From Agrostemma githago (Eukaryota > Streptophyta > Magnoliopsida > Caryophyllales > Caryophyllaceae), in contig OY288243.1 in NCBI GenBank assembly GCA_958450325.1, positions 40,961,378-41,025,377 on the forward strand: a stretch of DNA of 64,000 nt, in the 5' to 3' direction. The translations under genes and the position numbers were made by a program. Below the pieces are notes generated by a model, which saw only the letters and a list, made by a program, of their open reading frames with translations, was not told where the DNA came from and searched no databases. Shown in pieces: positions 22,040-33,714 of this stretch; positions within the stretch are counted from its first letter, which is position 1, and each line of letters begins with the position of its first letter.

Positions 22040-24902
22040 TGTAACACCCGCTATTTTTCCTAGAACTTTTATCTTTTCCCTTATGACTTCGCATTAATTC
22101 TATCGTTTCGGCCTTTTGTTTCATCATTTTTTCCCAACCTTTATTTTTATTTTCGAGTCAAATAATGTTTATTTTTATTTTAAAAGATTTTAATTCTTTT
22201 AAACCTATTTATTTGATTTTCATCGTAAACTCTTTATTTTACGCGAGGAATTCCATTTCTCTACGAATTAACGATTTAATATTCATATAATATTAAAAAT
22301 GTCAAAAAACATTCATATAATATTTCAAACTAAGAAATATTTTTATTTATGAAAATTTACCCTTTAATAATTTTATTACAAAGTTTTGTAAATAATTATT
22401 TTCTAACACGAGGTTTACTCGAATTGCTTTGAAATGCCTTTAATAATTTTACGATCCTTATTTTTATCGACCTACAACTATTTTGGGACCACTTTGAACC
22501 ATTTTTTTTCATGATACTCATGTCATACTACCACTACACATTTTTTTGTGAAACATTTTATTTTTGTAAAAACAATATGATTAAAGCATAAGATATTTCT
22601 TCCTCACAAATTAATATTGTTGACTCATGCAAACTCTTCACACTCCTCTCACATTCACTCTTGGCTGAAATTTTGGAGGTGAATGTACCTAGTTTTCATC
22701 AATTTTAAAGTCACCATTCATTTCATATCTCTTCACATTTTTCTCTTAATTCATTCATCCATTTTATTCAAGCAAATACTCTTTTTCTCCCTATCTTTTT
22801 CTTGTGAAATCAGACCAAAAACCAGCAACATTTCTGCCCAGAAATTTTTTGTTCATCATCTCCATTTTCCGTCTCCATTTTCGCTATATTGATCCTCTTT
22901 CTGTCTCCGTCATCAAGGTATTAATCGATTTTATTTTCAAGAAATCGTTGTCACCTTGATTATTCAGCGATCTTATGGTATTTTCATACCATGAAATTCA
23001 TGTTTTTTTAGGCTTCCGAAGCGGTCCCGCAGAAGAGGAATATATCATAGACTCGGATTGGGATTGAAGGTAACGTCGATGTTACTCGATATTGTGTGAT
23101 TTTATTTGTGTAATTGCATGTATATAATTATAATTTTATTTTTGACAGTATATGTATGTCATATAATCTGGAAAAATTTTAAAATTCGAAAATTTGCATG
23201 TTTCGGTACTTTTATCCCTTTTACAAGATTAACGATTAAATTGTTATATTATTTTGTAAAATCGTGATATTCGGCCTAACCTTGTAAAATATGAATATAT
23301 TCTGTAAAAATGATATTTTTGATGATTTTTGATAATTTTGTATTTTTATGATATTTTAGATGTCGATTATTGAATTACTATCATTTTCGGACAAAAAATA
23401 TTCAAAACCCAATTTTTAGTTCTAACACTTAAACATTTTATTTTAATCTAAAATTTGGCGTGGACAACGACCTTTCTGATTATTTTTTTTCCTGAATTTG
23501 TTCATAATTTTTCCAAATTTTTAAGTGGGTCGATTAATTAATCACTTTAAATCGTCATTTATCGTTAAAACTGTGTTTGTCATTTTAATTCCCGATTTGT
23601 AATTTTTGTTTTGAGTCTGGAAAAAAATGTTCCTGATAGTTCTTTATAATAAAAATGTATTTTTATTATATTTAGTGTTTTAATAAATTATTAGGAACGA
23701 CGAGGTTTATTAAGAGAATCGTTAATTGTGGAAACGGATTTTAAAAGACGGTTTTATTGGAATTTGTGAAATTTGGAAAAAATAATATTTTCTGGAAAAT
23801 CATAATTTTTAGGATTAATATTAATTTTTGGATATTAATACTTAAATCGTTTTGTAATTACTATTTCTATTAATCATTATTGTCGAGATTAGACGATTAA
23901 TGGGAAAACCCTTTAAAAATTGAGTTTACAGATTCTGGAAAATTTATTTTTCTGGATAGAATGTTCAAAAATGTCCAAAAACATGTTTTAGCTATTTTAC
24001 AAAAAAAATTGTACTATTTATCAAAACCTATAAATGATAGTATTGATTATTGGACAAAATTACGATTTATCATTAAAATGCTTCGTTTCAGTTAAACAAA
24101 TTATTTTTCTAGCAATTTTGAAAATATTGAAATCTGAAATTTTAAGAGTTAAATCAACCCTTATCATATTCCAAATTTGTTTATTGGTTTAATGAAATAA
24201 ATGATGTTAAATGATTTGTTTTGACATTTGGCCTAAAGTCCTATTTATGCTTGTTTTGTCGAATTTATTAATAATTAAGGATTTTTGGTTTTATGCGTTC
24301 AAAAAAAATGGAATTTTGGTTTTATAAACTTTGGAAACACCCTAATTAGTAGTATTAAAATGTTTAAGACATTTTTAATCATTTTATAAACACTTTTATG
24401 GTATTTCAATAGTTTCATAGACCATTTAACCTTATTTTAGAAATTAATATAGTTAAGACCGAAAGTATTAGTTTTATAAATCTATATCATTTACTAAAAA
24501 TATTTTATTAGTATGAACTAATATCTTCGATAATATAATGCTATTTTTGTAAAGTTTCCAAATATAGAAGTTTTCTAAAATAGAAAGTTTCTTCTTTTTG
24601 GGAGTGATCCTTTTCCCTTTTGTTATCTATTATTATAATGATTATATCTTTTGAATACCGATAATGGCTTGTTTTGGAGTTATGAAATAAGGATAAGTGT
24701 GGGGTTAGAGTAATACAGTTTAGGATGTACTGTTTTGCCATCAACTATAAGGCTGGTGTATCCATTTGGGATGCATTGGTTGTTGAACTAGATACATTTG
24801 GTGTCCAGGAGTATATGTGTATTGTGCCCTTAAGCTAGATATCGTATCGTGTTAGACCCCGTCAGTTGAACTTGATACATTTGGTATCCAGGAGGGGTGT
24901 AT
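22040..24902 (+). mobile_element. LTR W, diverged relative of X, truncated by V
   Basis: Starts TGTAACACCCGCTATTTTTCC next to LINE B and is alignable by eye along its whole length with 27173 to about 30000 (X LTR), but with many more differences than the two X LTRs show between themselves. It includes the acidic micro-frame at 23011-23067 and the tandem TTGAAC...CCAGGAG motif at about 24784-24900. It is cut at GGGGTGTAT by V. Whether it is a solo LTR or part of an element cannot be decided. No gene is seen. Confidence 0.8.
23011..23067 (+). other. Acidic micro-frame in LTR W
   Basis: Codons read GFRSGPAEEEYIIDSDWD then TGA. It is preceded by a strong acceptor-like TTTTTTTAG (AG at 23010-23011) and followed by AG|GTAACG (donor at 23070). 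It aligns with the X and Y micro-frames at EEYIIDSD. No upstream ATG appears in a frame conserved among the families. Confidence 0.5.
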
Positions 24903-26165
24903 TGACAGGCTAAAGTCTTATGCCTCAAATTACTAATTTATAATCACTTATAACCAACTAACTAAAACAATAGTATAATGGAAATAAGGGTCGAACCCAC
25001 AGAGAATTGGACTAATTATAACTGTGTACTAATGTAGAACAATAATAAACTAATTAATTAAACAATAAATATGGGGAGTTTTGATTGATTTTCTAACAAC
25101 TAAAACTGATAAAGATAAAAACTTTAAGTAAATCAAATGAGTAAAACGGTCTCGGGTCAAGTACAAATCCACAACTTAATCACAATTGATCATCGAAATC
25201 CGGTTCAAATTATCATTCTTGACTACTTTATCGTGAATCGAAGATTCTAATTCTCCTTACGAATAACTAATTAAAACGTATCCCGTTCTTAATTAGATCT
25301 AACTGTTAAACAACCTAAACAATCCAGTTCTAGATTTAATTCAACAGCAGCATTAATAAATAGAGAATTCGATAAAGATATAAATAAACACATACAATCC
25401 AGTTGTGTCATGGATCTATGATAATTGCTCCTAAGTCTTAATATCAACGAATCCCGTTCAATAATTAAGTCTTAGATGTTACTCAGATCAAGTTAATCAA
25501 CAAATCTTGTTCAATTAACAAAACTAACAATAGAACGATGAAATAGAAAACTAGTTGATCACTCTAGAAATCAATAACAACATTCATATAATTAAACTGA
25601 GCAATTAATCAATAATCAAGAATAAAGATTAGAACTTTCAAACTCACAATCAATAATTAAGCGCTTCAATGTCTTGAACCGAGATAAGAAATTAGTTACA
25701 CATAGTCTTGGAGAAAATTAGGGTTGAACGTTCCCTTGTCATCTAACGTAAAACTACAATATGAATAATAATAATAATAATACCCCTTCTAATAATCTAT
25801 ACTAATAGTAGTCTAATACTAGTAAATAATTAAGGTAAGTCTATTACTTACCAAATTCTAATAATAAAATAAAATAAAATAATAATACTAATAAATAATA
25901 AGCTGTCACGGAACCTAAAGCGATTAAATTCTGTCTTCAATTTCCGAGTAGCGCGAGTCTGTCGAGACTGTCGGTTCTGTTGCTTCTTCTGGGCTTTCAT
26001 GCTTCAATTGGGCAACCCGATGATCAATTAAATCACATAAATATTCTCAATTACAATTAATATCGTAAAATGAGAATTCTACTCAATTAAGCCCAAAATC
26101 ATTATCACGTCACCAAATATACTCCTAAATCGACGCTTCTGACTCGTACTAAATACGATCTATCA
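24903..26165 (-). repeat. 3' LTR of element V
   Basis: 1263 bp, plus strand TGACAGGCTAAAGTC...ATCTATCA. The first 502 bp match 63499-64000 with about six visible differences. It is followed by CCCCACGC, the complement of a polypurine tract. It contains no gene. Confidence 0.9.
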
Positions 26166-27167
26166 AATATCCCCACGCTTGAACCTTTACTCGTCCTCGA
26201 GTAAAACTCGAAGAACACAATAAACAACCATCACTAGTCTAAACGCACGGGACAAATATTACACTCACGGCCCTCACTCGCCTTCCTTCAAACTCCCTCG
26301 GGATAAGACAACATTGCCAACAAGTCTCGCCAAGAATCGAATCATCATCACGACAAAAGGATATCAATAAATCAATAAAAGCTAACACCAAATTCTGACG
26401 CCCCTTATCGCTCCGATCCTAAAGTGGATCACATGTGCTACAAATGTCACCGGTGGTAAAAGATGTATACCACAATATTACACAACCAACACATGTGATC
26501 AATCCTAAACTCCTCTAATCGCCAAATCAAACAATTACACCCAATCGCATAAACAAGGTGCAATCATTTCACTCCGCACCGCGATTCTTCTCACCTTTGC
26601 CAACTATCCTACCCGACCGACCTTCTATGTCGCCCTTCTTATGACGCCAACACCAAGAAATGGATAAAGTAAATGTGAGTTTTTTTTCCCTAATTCCCTC
26701 ATTTTGTCTAGAGCGTCCGCCCTTGCGGATTTTCACTCTAGCTATTCTTTTTTTTTCTCACACTACTCTCGTGGCACGCAACTCGATTTTTCTTTTTACC
26801 CGGAGCGCCCTTTTGGGTTTTCACTCCGTCCTCGGCCACATTCCCATTCTTGCCTAGGCGCCCTTTCGGGTTTTCACCTATCCGGGTTTATATATTTTTA
26901 TTCTTTTTTTTTTTCATTTTTTCATTCATTTTTTCTTGATTTCATCTTTTTTTTTCATTCAAAAATCAACTCAAAAGACGGTTACAAAGACGAGACAAAT
27001 ATAAATCCCCCCCCACGCTTATTCCGAGCATTGTCCTCAATGCGAGACAAAGGACATAAATATAAACAATAAACGGGGAAAAGGACTTCAACATCGATAA
27101 ACAACCCGTCACAATCACCTTAACGTCACATGACATTCACGAGTACCAAAGCATAGCTCGAAATTAG
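26166..27167 (-). mobile_element. 3' internal part of V
   Basis: Noncoding region between the X insertion and the V 3' LTR. It starts with the polypurine tract (minus AAGCGTGGGGATA) and holds a set of GCGCCCTTTCGGGTTTTCAC repeats at 26710-26880, T-rich runs and a CCCCACGCTT motif near 27011. The open frames at 26660-27072 are simple-sequence artefacts. Confidence 0.7.
26710..26880. repeat. Three hairpin-like repeats in V 3' region
   Basis: GCGTCCGCCCTTGCGGATTT, GCGCCCTTTTGGGTTTTCAC and GCGCCCTTTCGGGTTTTCAC recur at roughly 75- to 110-bp steps. Each can form a short CCC/GGG hairpin. Confidence 0.6.
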
Positions 27168-27172
27168 CACTC
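27168..27172. repeat. Target duplication of X, left
   Basis: CACTC, repeated at 60466-60470 after the 3' end of X. Confidence 0.9.
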
Positions 27173-28128
27173 TGTAACACCCGCTATTCTTCCTAAGCGT
27201 TTTTATTCTATCCGTTAGGACTTCGTCTTAACTCTGTCACTTTTGGCCTCATATTTCATCATTTTACTAAGCTCTATTTTAATTTTTGAGTTTAATAATT
27301 TTTATTTTTAATTTCAAAGATTTAAATCCTTTTAAATCCATTTATTTGGTTTCTTCGTAAACTAATTAATTTTTCCGTAAGGAATTCTATTTCTCTTCGA
27401 ATTGACATTTTAAGCTTGGATTTAAGTTATTCCTTTTCCTAAAAATGTTTGAATACGTTTCTATAATATTTTCAACTAGTAAATATTTTTATTTACAAAA
27501 AAATTAGTTGTTAATGATTTTTATTACGAAGCTTCGTGAATAATTATTTTCTTACGCGAGGTTTACTCGAATTACTTTGAAATGCCTTTAACTATTTTAC
27601 GATTATAATTTTTATCAACTTATAAACTATTTGAGACCTTTTACTCACATTTTGGACCAACTAAGCCCTTGGTCACAAGTTTTATTACGTTTTATTTAAA
27701 CGTTTCATTTTATCACGTTAAAACGTAAACATAAGATAAATTATTTTCATTCATTATAGCATTTGTGTCAAGACTTTTCATACTCCTTGTCATCAACTCT
27801 TGGCCGGCCACTTTATGTGTAAATCACATAGTTTTCATCAACCATTACTCTCATTTATATTTTTGAAGACCTTCCATCCTCCTTATTCATTCTTGTCATA
27901 AAAAATATTCAACCCTTCTTCACTCTCATTTTGGCCGTGTGTCCCTCATCCATCTTAGGCAAATTTTTGCTCCATTTCGAGTCCTAATCGCATCATTTTT
28001 ATCGTCGTAATAATCCTCTTTCCGTTCTCTTCGTTAAGGTATTAATCCACGTCGTTTTCGATCAATTTTTATCTTGAATTTATTAGTTTTCTCATGGTAT
28101 TTTTCTGCCATGAATTCCGTGTTTGGTA

Positions 28129-28185
28129 GGATTTTTGGACGATCCCGAAGCCGACGAATATATTATCGACTCAGACTTGGAGTAG
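28129..28185 (+). other. Acidic micro-frame in X 5' LTR
   Basis: Codons read GFLDDPEADEYIIDSDLE then TAG. An AG acceptor-like site ends at 28129 (TTTGGTAG), and AG|GTAACG follows (donor at 28188). A possible upstream donor is AAG|GTATTAAT at 28039. An in-frame TAA precedes that upstream donor, so no start codon is evident. Confidence 0.55.
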
Positions 28186-29869
28186 AGGTAACGTCGATGT
28201 TACTCGGTATTTCAAGATTTTAATTGAGTATTTGCCTGTATATATTTTTTATATTTTATTTTGGCAATATATGTATGTCACGGATTCTGGAAAAGTTTTT
28301 AAAGTTGAAAATTTGCATGTTTCGATATTTTTATCGTTTTTACGAGATTAACGATTAAATTGTTATATTAATTTGTAAAATCGTAATAATCGGCCTAAAC
28401 ATGTAATATATGTTTATATTCTGGAAAAATGTTGTTTTTGATGATTTTTAATAATTTAGTATTTTTCTGGTATTTTTGATATCGATTATTGAATTATTAC
28501 CGTTTCCGGACAAAAACGATTAAAAGCCGATTTTTAGTTCTAGTACTTAAACATTTTATTTTAATCTGATTTTTGACGTGGTGAAACTTTCTGGTGAAAT
28601 AGAATTTTCTGAATTTGTTTCATAATTTTTTGGAATTGTTAAGTGGATGAATTAATTAATCACTTTAAATCATCGTTTATTGTTAAAACCGTGTTTGTTG
28701 TTTAAATTCTCGATTTCTGTTCTTTGGTTTAAATCTGGGAAAATTTTTGATTCTGATGGTTTCATATTAAAATGTCCTTTTATGGTTTTTAGTACCTTAA
28801 TAAAATGTTAGGAACGATAAGTTTTATTAATGGAATCGTTAATTGTGAAAACGGGTTTTAAAGACGGTTTTGACGGGATTTATTAAATCTGGAATGTTTG
28901 GAAATCTGGAAAAAATGGTAGATTCCGGAAAATCATGATTTTTAGGTTTAATAATAATTTTTGGATATTAATACTTAAATCGTTTTGTAATTACTATTTT
29001 TATTAATCGTTATTGTCGAGATTGGACGATTAACGAGAAAACGCTTTAAAAACCGAGTTTTTAGAATTCTGGAAATTTTCTTTCTGGAAAGAATGTCCAT
29101 AAATATAATTTAATTATTTTACGTAATTTTTGTACTATTTATTATAGTCTTTAATTAATAAATATTGATTTCGGACAAATTGTGATTTATCGCTAAATTG
29201 CTTCGTCTTACCTAAAAGAATTATTTTTCCAGCAATTTTGAAAGTATTTAAATCTGAAACTTTAGGAGTTAAATCATCCCTTAACATACTCTAAATGTAT
29301 TTGTTGGTTTAATTAAATAAAGACGTTCAAGTATTTAATTTAGTGTTTGCCGTAAAATCCTATTTATAATTTTATCGTCGAAACTAATAATAATTAGGGA
29401 ATTTTAGCATTATAACTTTTGAAAACACCCTAATTAGTAATATTAAAATGTTTAAGATGTTTTTAATCATTTTATAACACTTGTACGATATTTTAATAAT
29501 TTCATAAAATCAAATGTTCTTACTTTAATAATTAATATCGTTAAGGCCGAAAGTATTAGTTTTATAAATCTATATTGTCTACTAAAATGTGGTATTAGTA
29601 TGAACTAATATTTTCACTATTTTGATATAATGCTATTTTTAGTAAAGTTTCTAAAAATAGAAGTTTCCTAAAATAGAAGGTTTCCTCTTTTAGAATATAA
29701 ATGTTTACTTCTTTTATTCTCATATTGTTTATAATGAATATATCTTTTAAATATCGATAATGGTTTGTTTTGGAGTTATGGAATAAGGACAAGTGTGGGT
29801 TTAGAGTAATATAGTCTGGGATATACGTTTTGCCATCAACTATAAAGTTGGTGTGTCTATGTTGAGACA

Positions 29870-30010
29870 CATTGGTCGTTGAACTGAGCATGGTTTGTGT
29901 TCAGGAGGGTGTATGCTTACCTTAAACTTAGATATCGCATCGTGTAAGTCGCGTCGGGTTGAACTGGGTATGGTTTGTATCCAGGAGGGGTGTGCACTAC
30001 TTAAGCTAGG
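29870..30010. repeat. Tandem GTTGAAC...CCAGGAG repeat in X LTR
   Basis: Two copies about 79 bp apart (GTTGAACTGAGCATGGTTTG and GTTGAACTGGGTATGGTTTG, each followed by CAGGAGG). A matching pair is found in W near 24784 and 24866 and single versions in Y LTRs (about 31943). Confidence 0.65.
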
Positions 30011-30043
30011 ACCTCGCTGCACGCAGTCCTGTTATGGTTGAGT

Positions 30044-30048
30044 TGCCT
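30044..30048. repeat. Target duplication of Y, left
   Basis: TGCCT, repeated at 39981-39985. Confidence 0.95.
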
Positions 30049-32627
30049 TGTAACACCCGCTATTTTATTAAAATAAAACCGACTTTTGTTACAATTATAT
30101 TGTAACTCTATACTATATTCCGTCAATTTCGATATCAATTCCTATCTCGTTTATATCAACCCGTAAATTATTTTGGACCCGAATCGAGTCCAATATTAAG
30201 TCTTTTGGAACTAGTTGGTTTTGGTGACTTTGTTTACTCTTTATAATATTAATAATCTTGGTTAATCTATCCTCTTTTAGTTAGTTAGCTAACTACTCTC
30301 CTACTCCTACTCCAACTTTTATGTAAGTTAGCTTGGAGGTGAGTAGGAAAACAAACTCTAACTCCCTTTTCTTGTGGTGTACGTACAACATCTCCTCTAC
30401 ATATCATCACATGTATACGTTCATTCATTGTATCCATTTTGTCCAATATACGTAAACTTGTTCACCCTTCTTTTCCCCTTCACAAGAGCGTGATCTCGTT
30501 GGTGATCTAGCGAATTATTCCCTTATTCTCACACAATTGTCCTACGCTCTTGCTTCTTGTTCTCCCTCGTTCCGTTCTAAACTCAGGGTAATTTAATTAC
30601 TCTTAATCCTTGTTGTTCTTAGTTTTTTTTTTTTAGAGTAACTTTTATATGGTCGTAACACCATATATGTATACCGTTTTATAGGTTATTTGGAGGATCC
30701 CGAGGCGGACGAGTACATTGTCGATTCAGATCTCGAAGACTAACAAGGTAACACATGATGGCATGACTCGGTATTGCATGATATATATGTTGTAGTTGTT
30801 TGTAGTATCGTTTTAAATCGAATTCTTATACTAGTAAACGTGTTTGAACTATACTATGATAATATGTTTCGAAGCTTCTAAAATTATTATAAGGCCGAGA
30901 CTAAAACGTATAAATAAGAATTAATTTCTTAATTTTCCTGATTTTTAATACTATGAATTATTAAATTGAAAGTTTTATTGTTTTTAGTAAAGTTACAGCA
31001 TGTTTTCGAATCTGTTACTACTTTTGTACGATTTTTACTCCTGTTTACAAATCTTATTTTCAAAACGTTTGAAAAGAGACTACTATTTTTTTTAAGTCTA
31101 TTATACGTCTGTTAAAATTCGTAAATTATTTCCAAGTAGTTTCGTTACAACAAATCATTTATGAAACTGTGACAGATTAGTTTGCGAATCTGTCAGTTGT
31201 TGTAAAACCTAATTTAAAACCTATGATAAACTTTGAATTTAATTTTGGTAATTTACATACATTAACTTTAAAGAGTCTAGATAATGTTTCTAATTGGATT
31301 TGTTTTAAAATAAAATTTTAAACGTGTTTTATTAAAGAATTACTATCGGGTGTCGGATTCTGTCAGTTTACAAAAATACGAATAAAACCGCTCTTAAGTT
31401 AATAATTTTGATTTTCTTCCGAAACAAAAGTTGTATTTAAGCTTTTAAAGTTTTCAACCTCACTGATCTTATATCGTTTAGATTTTTAATGATTTAATTA
31501 TGAATTTTATAGTAAGACAGTGCAAATCTGAAAAATCTGTAAATTTGTAATTTATTTCTTTTAATTACTTAAACTCCAACCTTTTGAGAAATAATTATGA
31601 TTTTTACTTTCTTTGACTTTTAATCATTAATTATACATTTATCTAATAAATATGATGTTTATGTCTCAAGGCCTAATATTAAATATTTTATATAACTCAT
31701 ATGTTAAACGATTTCTAATTATAATAACACCTATTTTGGAAAGTTACTATTTGAAGAAAGTTTCTATCTTTGGAAAGTTACTATTTTGGGAATATTTAAG
31801 ATATCTTCGGATGAAATATTTATTGGTTTGAATATGGAATAATGTTGGAAATGAGAATGTACAGTATATAAGTCTAGGATATGTTGGTTGTTATCATCAG
31901 CTATATGGTCAGTGTATTTGCGTCAGGGATACATTGATTGTCGAACTGGGTATCGTTTATGCTCAGGAGTCATGCGCATGTACTTAGGCTAGGACCTCGC
32001 TGAACGCAGTCCTATTATAGTTTGAGTTGTCTGGTGAGAGGGCTTAGGAGTCGCTTCGTGGGCACTGAGTTACTTAACCAGTAAGGCTTAGGGGTCGCTT
32101 CGTGGGCACTAAGTTACACTTCGGTGTTGTTTTGACATATCTCTAGTAGTAAAAGTTGGACTTATCATCGGTTTTATATTCCATTATTCGTTTTGACGCC
32201 GTCAGGCTGCTGAATTGTTTTTGGTTTTGAATCTATTTTGATATATATAATGTTTTGAGTTTAATCTATTCTCTTATATTATGCTTCTATTGCCTATATA
32301 TTATGTAATATGGCTGGGAGAACTGCCTGAGTTGCTCCCCACTGAATTGTGGCTGTTATGTTTAACATGGCAGGTTATCTGTTTTGCGGGATCGGGTTTA
32401 AGCTAGCGAGTAGTCATGATCCTACTCATTTATATTATTGTTAATATTGTTTCTATGGATTGCTTTACCGGATTTTGGAAATTTTATTTTCGCCCTTTTT
32501 AGGAAAAGTGGCATTTGTTTCAGACTTACCTTTTGATCATACAATAATCTATTAGACATCAATGTGTTTCAATCCCATCGACAGTGATTCCGCCACTGTT
32601 TTGCATTAGATTTTCTAGGGGATTACA
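30049..32627 (+). repeat. 5' LTR of Y
   Basis: 2579 bp, TGTAACACCCGC...GGGGATTACA, matching 37397-39980 with roughly 15 differences by eye. It contains the acidic micro-frame (30684-30743), a GCTTAGGRGTCGCTTCGTGG tandem pair (32039-32130) and a conserved block leading to GGCAG|GT at 32373. No gene otherwise. Confidence 0.95.
30684..30743 (+). other. Acidic micro-frame in Y 5' LTR
   Basis: Codons read GYLEDPEADEYIVDSDLED then TAA. Acceptor-like TTTTATAG (AG at 30683-30684) and donor-like CAAG|GTAACA (donor at 30748). Compared with X, nearly all codon differences are synonymous or D/E, I/V, F/Y. A possible upstream donor lies at 30588, with an in-frame TAA shortly before it. Confidence 0.55.
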
Positions 32628-32629
32628 GT

Positions 32630-32641
32630 TGGTATCAGAGC
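32630..32641 (+). promoter_or_regulatory. Primer binding site of Y
   Basis: TGGTATCAGAGC two bases after the LTR end, complementary to initiator Met tRNA. Confidence 0.95.
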
Positions 32642-32826
32642 ATCATTGCTCCCGACGCTTACACTTGATCGTAGGCAAAATACTGATAAATATATGAGAA
32701 AATATTGAATCACTTAGTAATAGAAGGGTAGAAACCAAATAAGGACTTGTTTGGTAGCTTGTTTGTTCTTGATAACTCAATGACTAGCATTGATTAAATG
32801 TTTACTTATTTTTGTCCCCGAAGAAG

Positions 32827-33714
32827 ATGGCTGGACGTGGACGTGGACGTAAGGCTGCAAACCAGGATGAGATTAACCTCGCCGTTCTCAACTCGCTGAA
32901 CACGTTGATGGAGAGGACCCAACACTTGGGCCATGGGCAACGTCCTTTCAGTTTCTCTAAGGCGGCAACGGAGATGGCTAAGAGCAAGTTGACCTTCTAT
33001 AATGGTGTTGTTGATCCCGAGCAGATGTCACTCTGGACACGTCAGATGGAACGCCAGTTCGAGACTCACGAAGTACCGCCGCAACACAAGGTAGGCTTGG
33101 CAGTTCATTACTTGGAGGGTGAGGCCGACCGCTGGTGGATTTTAGTGGGACCCAATGCTCTCCTTACTCCTGGATTTGGGTGGCAACAATTCAAAACCTT
33201 GCTGGAAACAAGATTCTATCCTGAGGAGCTGAAGCACAGGAAGCTGTTGGATTTTACATCACTTGAGCAAGGTTCAAAGTTGAAGGTGCAAGAGTATACA
33301 GACCTATTTCATGAGCTAAGCCACTATGCCACAGAGTTGCTACCAAACGAGGCTCAAAGAGTGTTCTTCTTTAGGAAAGGTTTGAGACCAGACATTGCTC
33401 ACACTATTCCCCGCGAAGCTGATACAGTGGAGAAGATATACAATGCTGCACTATGGGCTGAGAAGTCCCTAGAACGAATGAAGGACGCTGCTGCTCCTGT
33501 TTCTTCTGGCTATAAAAGGCCTTTCACTTCTTCCTATTCTTCTAATGTTGGTTCTGCTAAGAGGTTCCAGCCTAGTGGAGGTCTGTCCACATCCTTTCTT
33601 CTTAATCCTTCTTTTCTCCCCTCTTTTGTGTTAGTAATTGTTGCTACTTATCTCATTCAGGTGCTGGTTCTAAGAAACCGTTTACCCCGGGACGTTTTGA
33701 GAAGAAGGATATGA
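32827..33714 (+). CDS. Y gag (retrotransposon gag protein)
   Basis: Capsid protein of a chromovirus. The open frame reaches back to 32812, but that codon is TTG; the first in-frame ATG is 32827, which I take as the start (MAGRGRGRK). At the homologous place X has ATGTCC where Y has TTGTCC, so an upstream ATG may have been lost in Y. The Gag core is clear: FYNGVVDPEQMSLWTRQMER (about residue 65), YLEGEADRWW (about 100), LLETRFYPEELKHRK and EYTDLFHELSHYA. After about residue 251 the frame turns into an unlike, hydrophobic tail (FLLNPSFLPSFVLVIVATYL), which coincides with the intron candidate 33581-33660. Spliced RNA would end gag at 33580 and continue in the pol frame. Confidence 0.93.
   Translation: MAGRGRGRKAANQDEINLAVLNSLNTLMERTQHLGHGQRPFSFSKAATEMAKSKLTFYNGVVDPEQMSLWTRQMERQFETHEVPPQHKVGLAVHYLEGEADRWWILVGPNALLTPGFGWQQFKTLLETRFYPEELKHRKLLDFTSLEQGSKLKVQEYTDLFHELSHYATELLPNEAQRVFFFRKGLRPDIAHTIPREADTVEKIYNAALWAEKSLERMKDAAAPVSSGYKRPFTSSYSSNVGSAKRFQPSGGLSTSFLLNPSFLPSFVLVIVATYLIQVLVLRNRLPRDVLRRRI
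33581..33660 (+). other. Candidate 80-bp GT-AG intron joining gag to pol
   Basis: GTCTGTCCAC...TCATTCAG, rich in T/C with a polypyrimidine-like 3' half. Exon 1 ends with one base of a glycine codon (GGA G|) and the next exon supplies GT, restoring GGT and running straight into the pol frame upstream of its zinc knuckles (AGSKKPFTPGRFEKK). Both flanks read as normal Gag linker, while the intron reading is hydrophobic and unlike Gag. Confidence 0.7.

Noticed and set aside
26660..27072. Two overlapping plus-strand open frames rich in S, F and H
   Set aside because: Simple T/C-rich sequence in the V 3' region with hairpin repeats; no domain.
29595..30022. Minus-strand open frames of 98 and 60 codons, repeated at 46094-46521
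   Set aside because: They lie across the X LTR and into its tandem motif; duplication reflects the LTR pair. The 60-codon frames start inside Y sequence only by chance.
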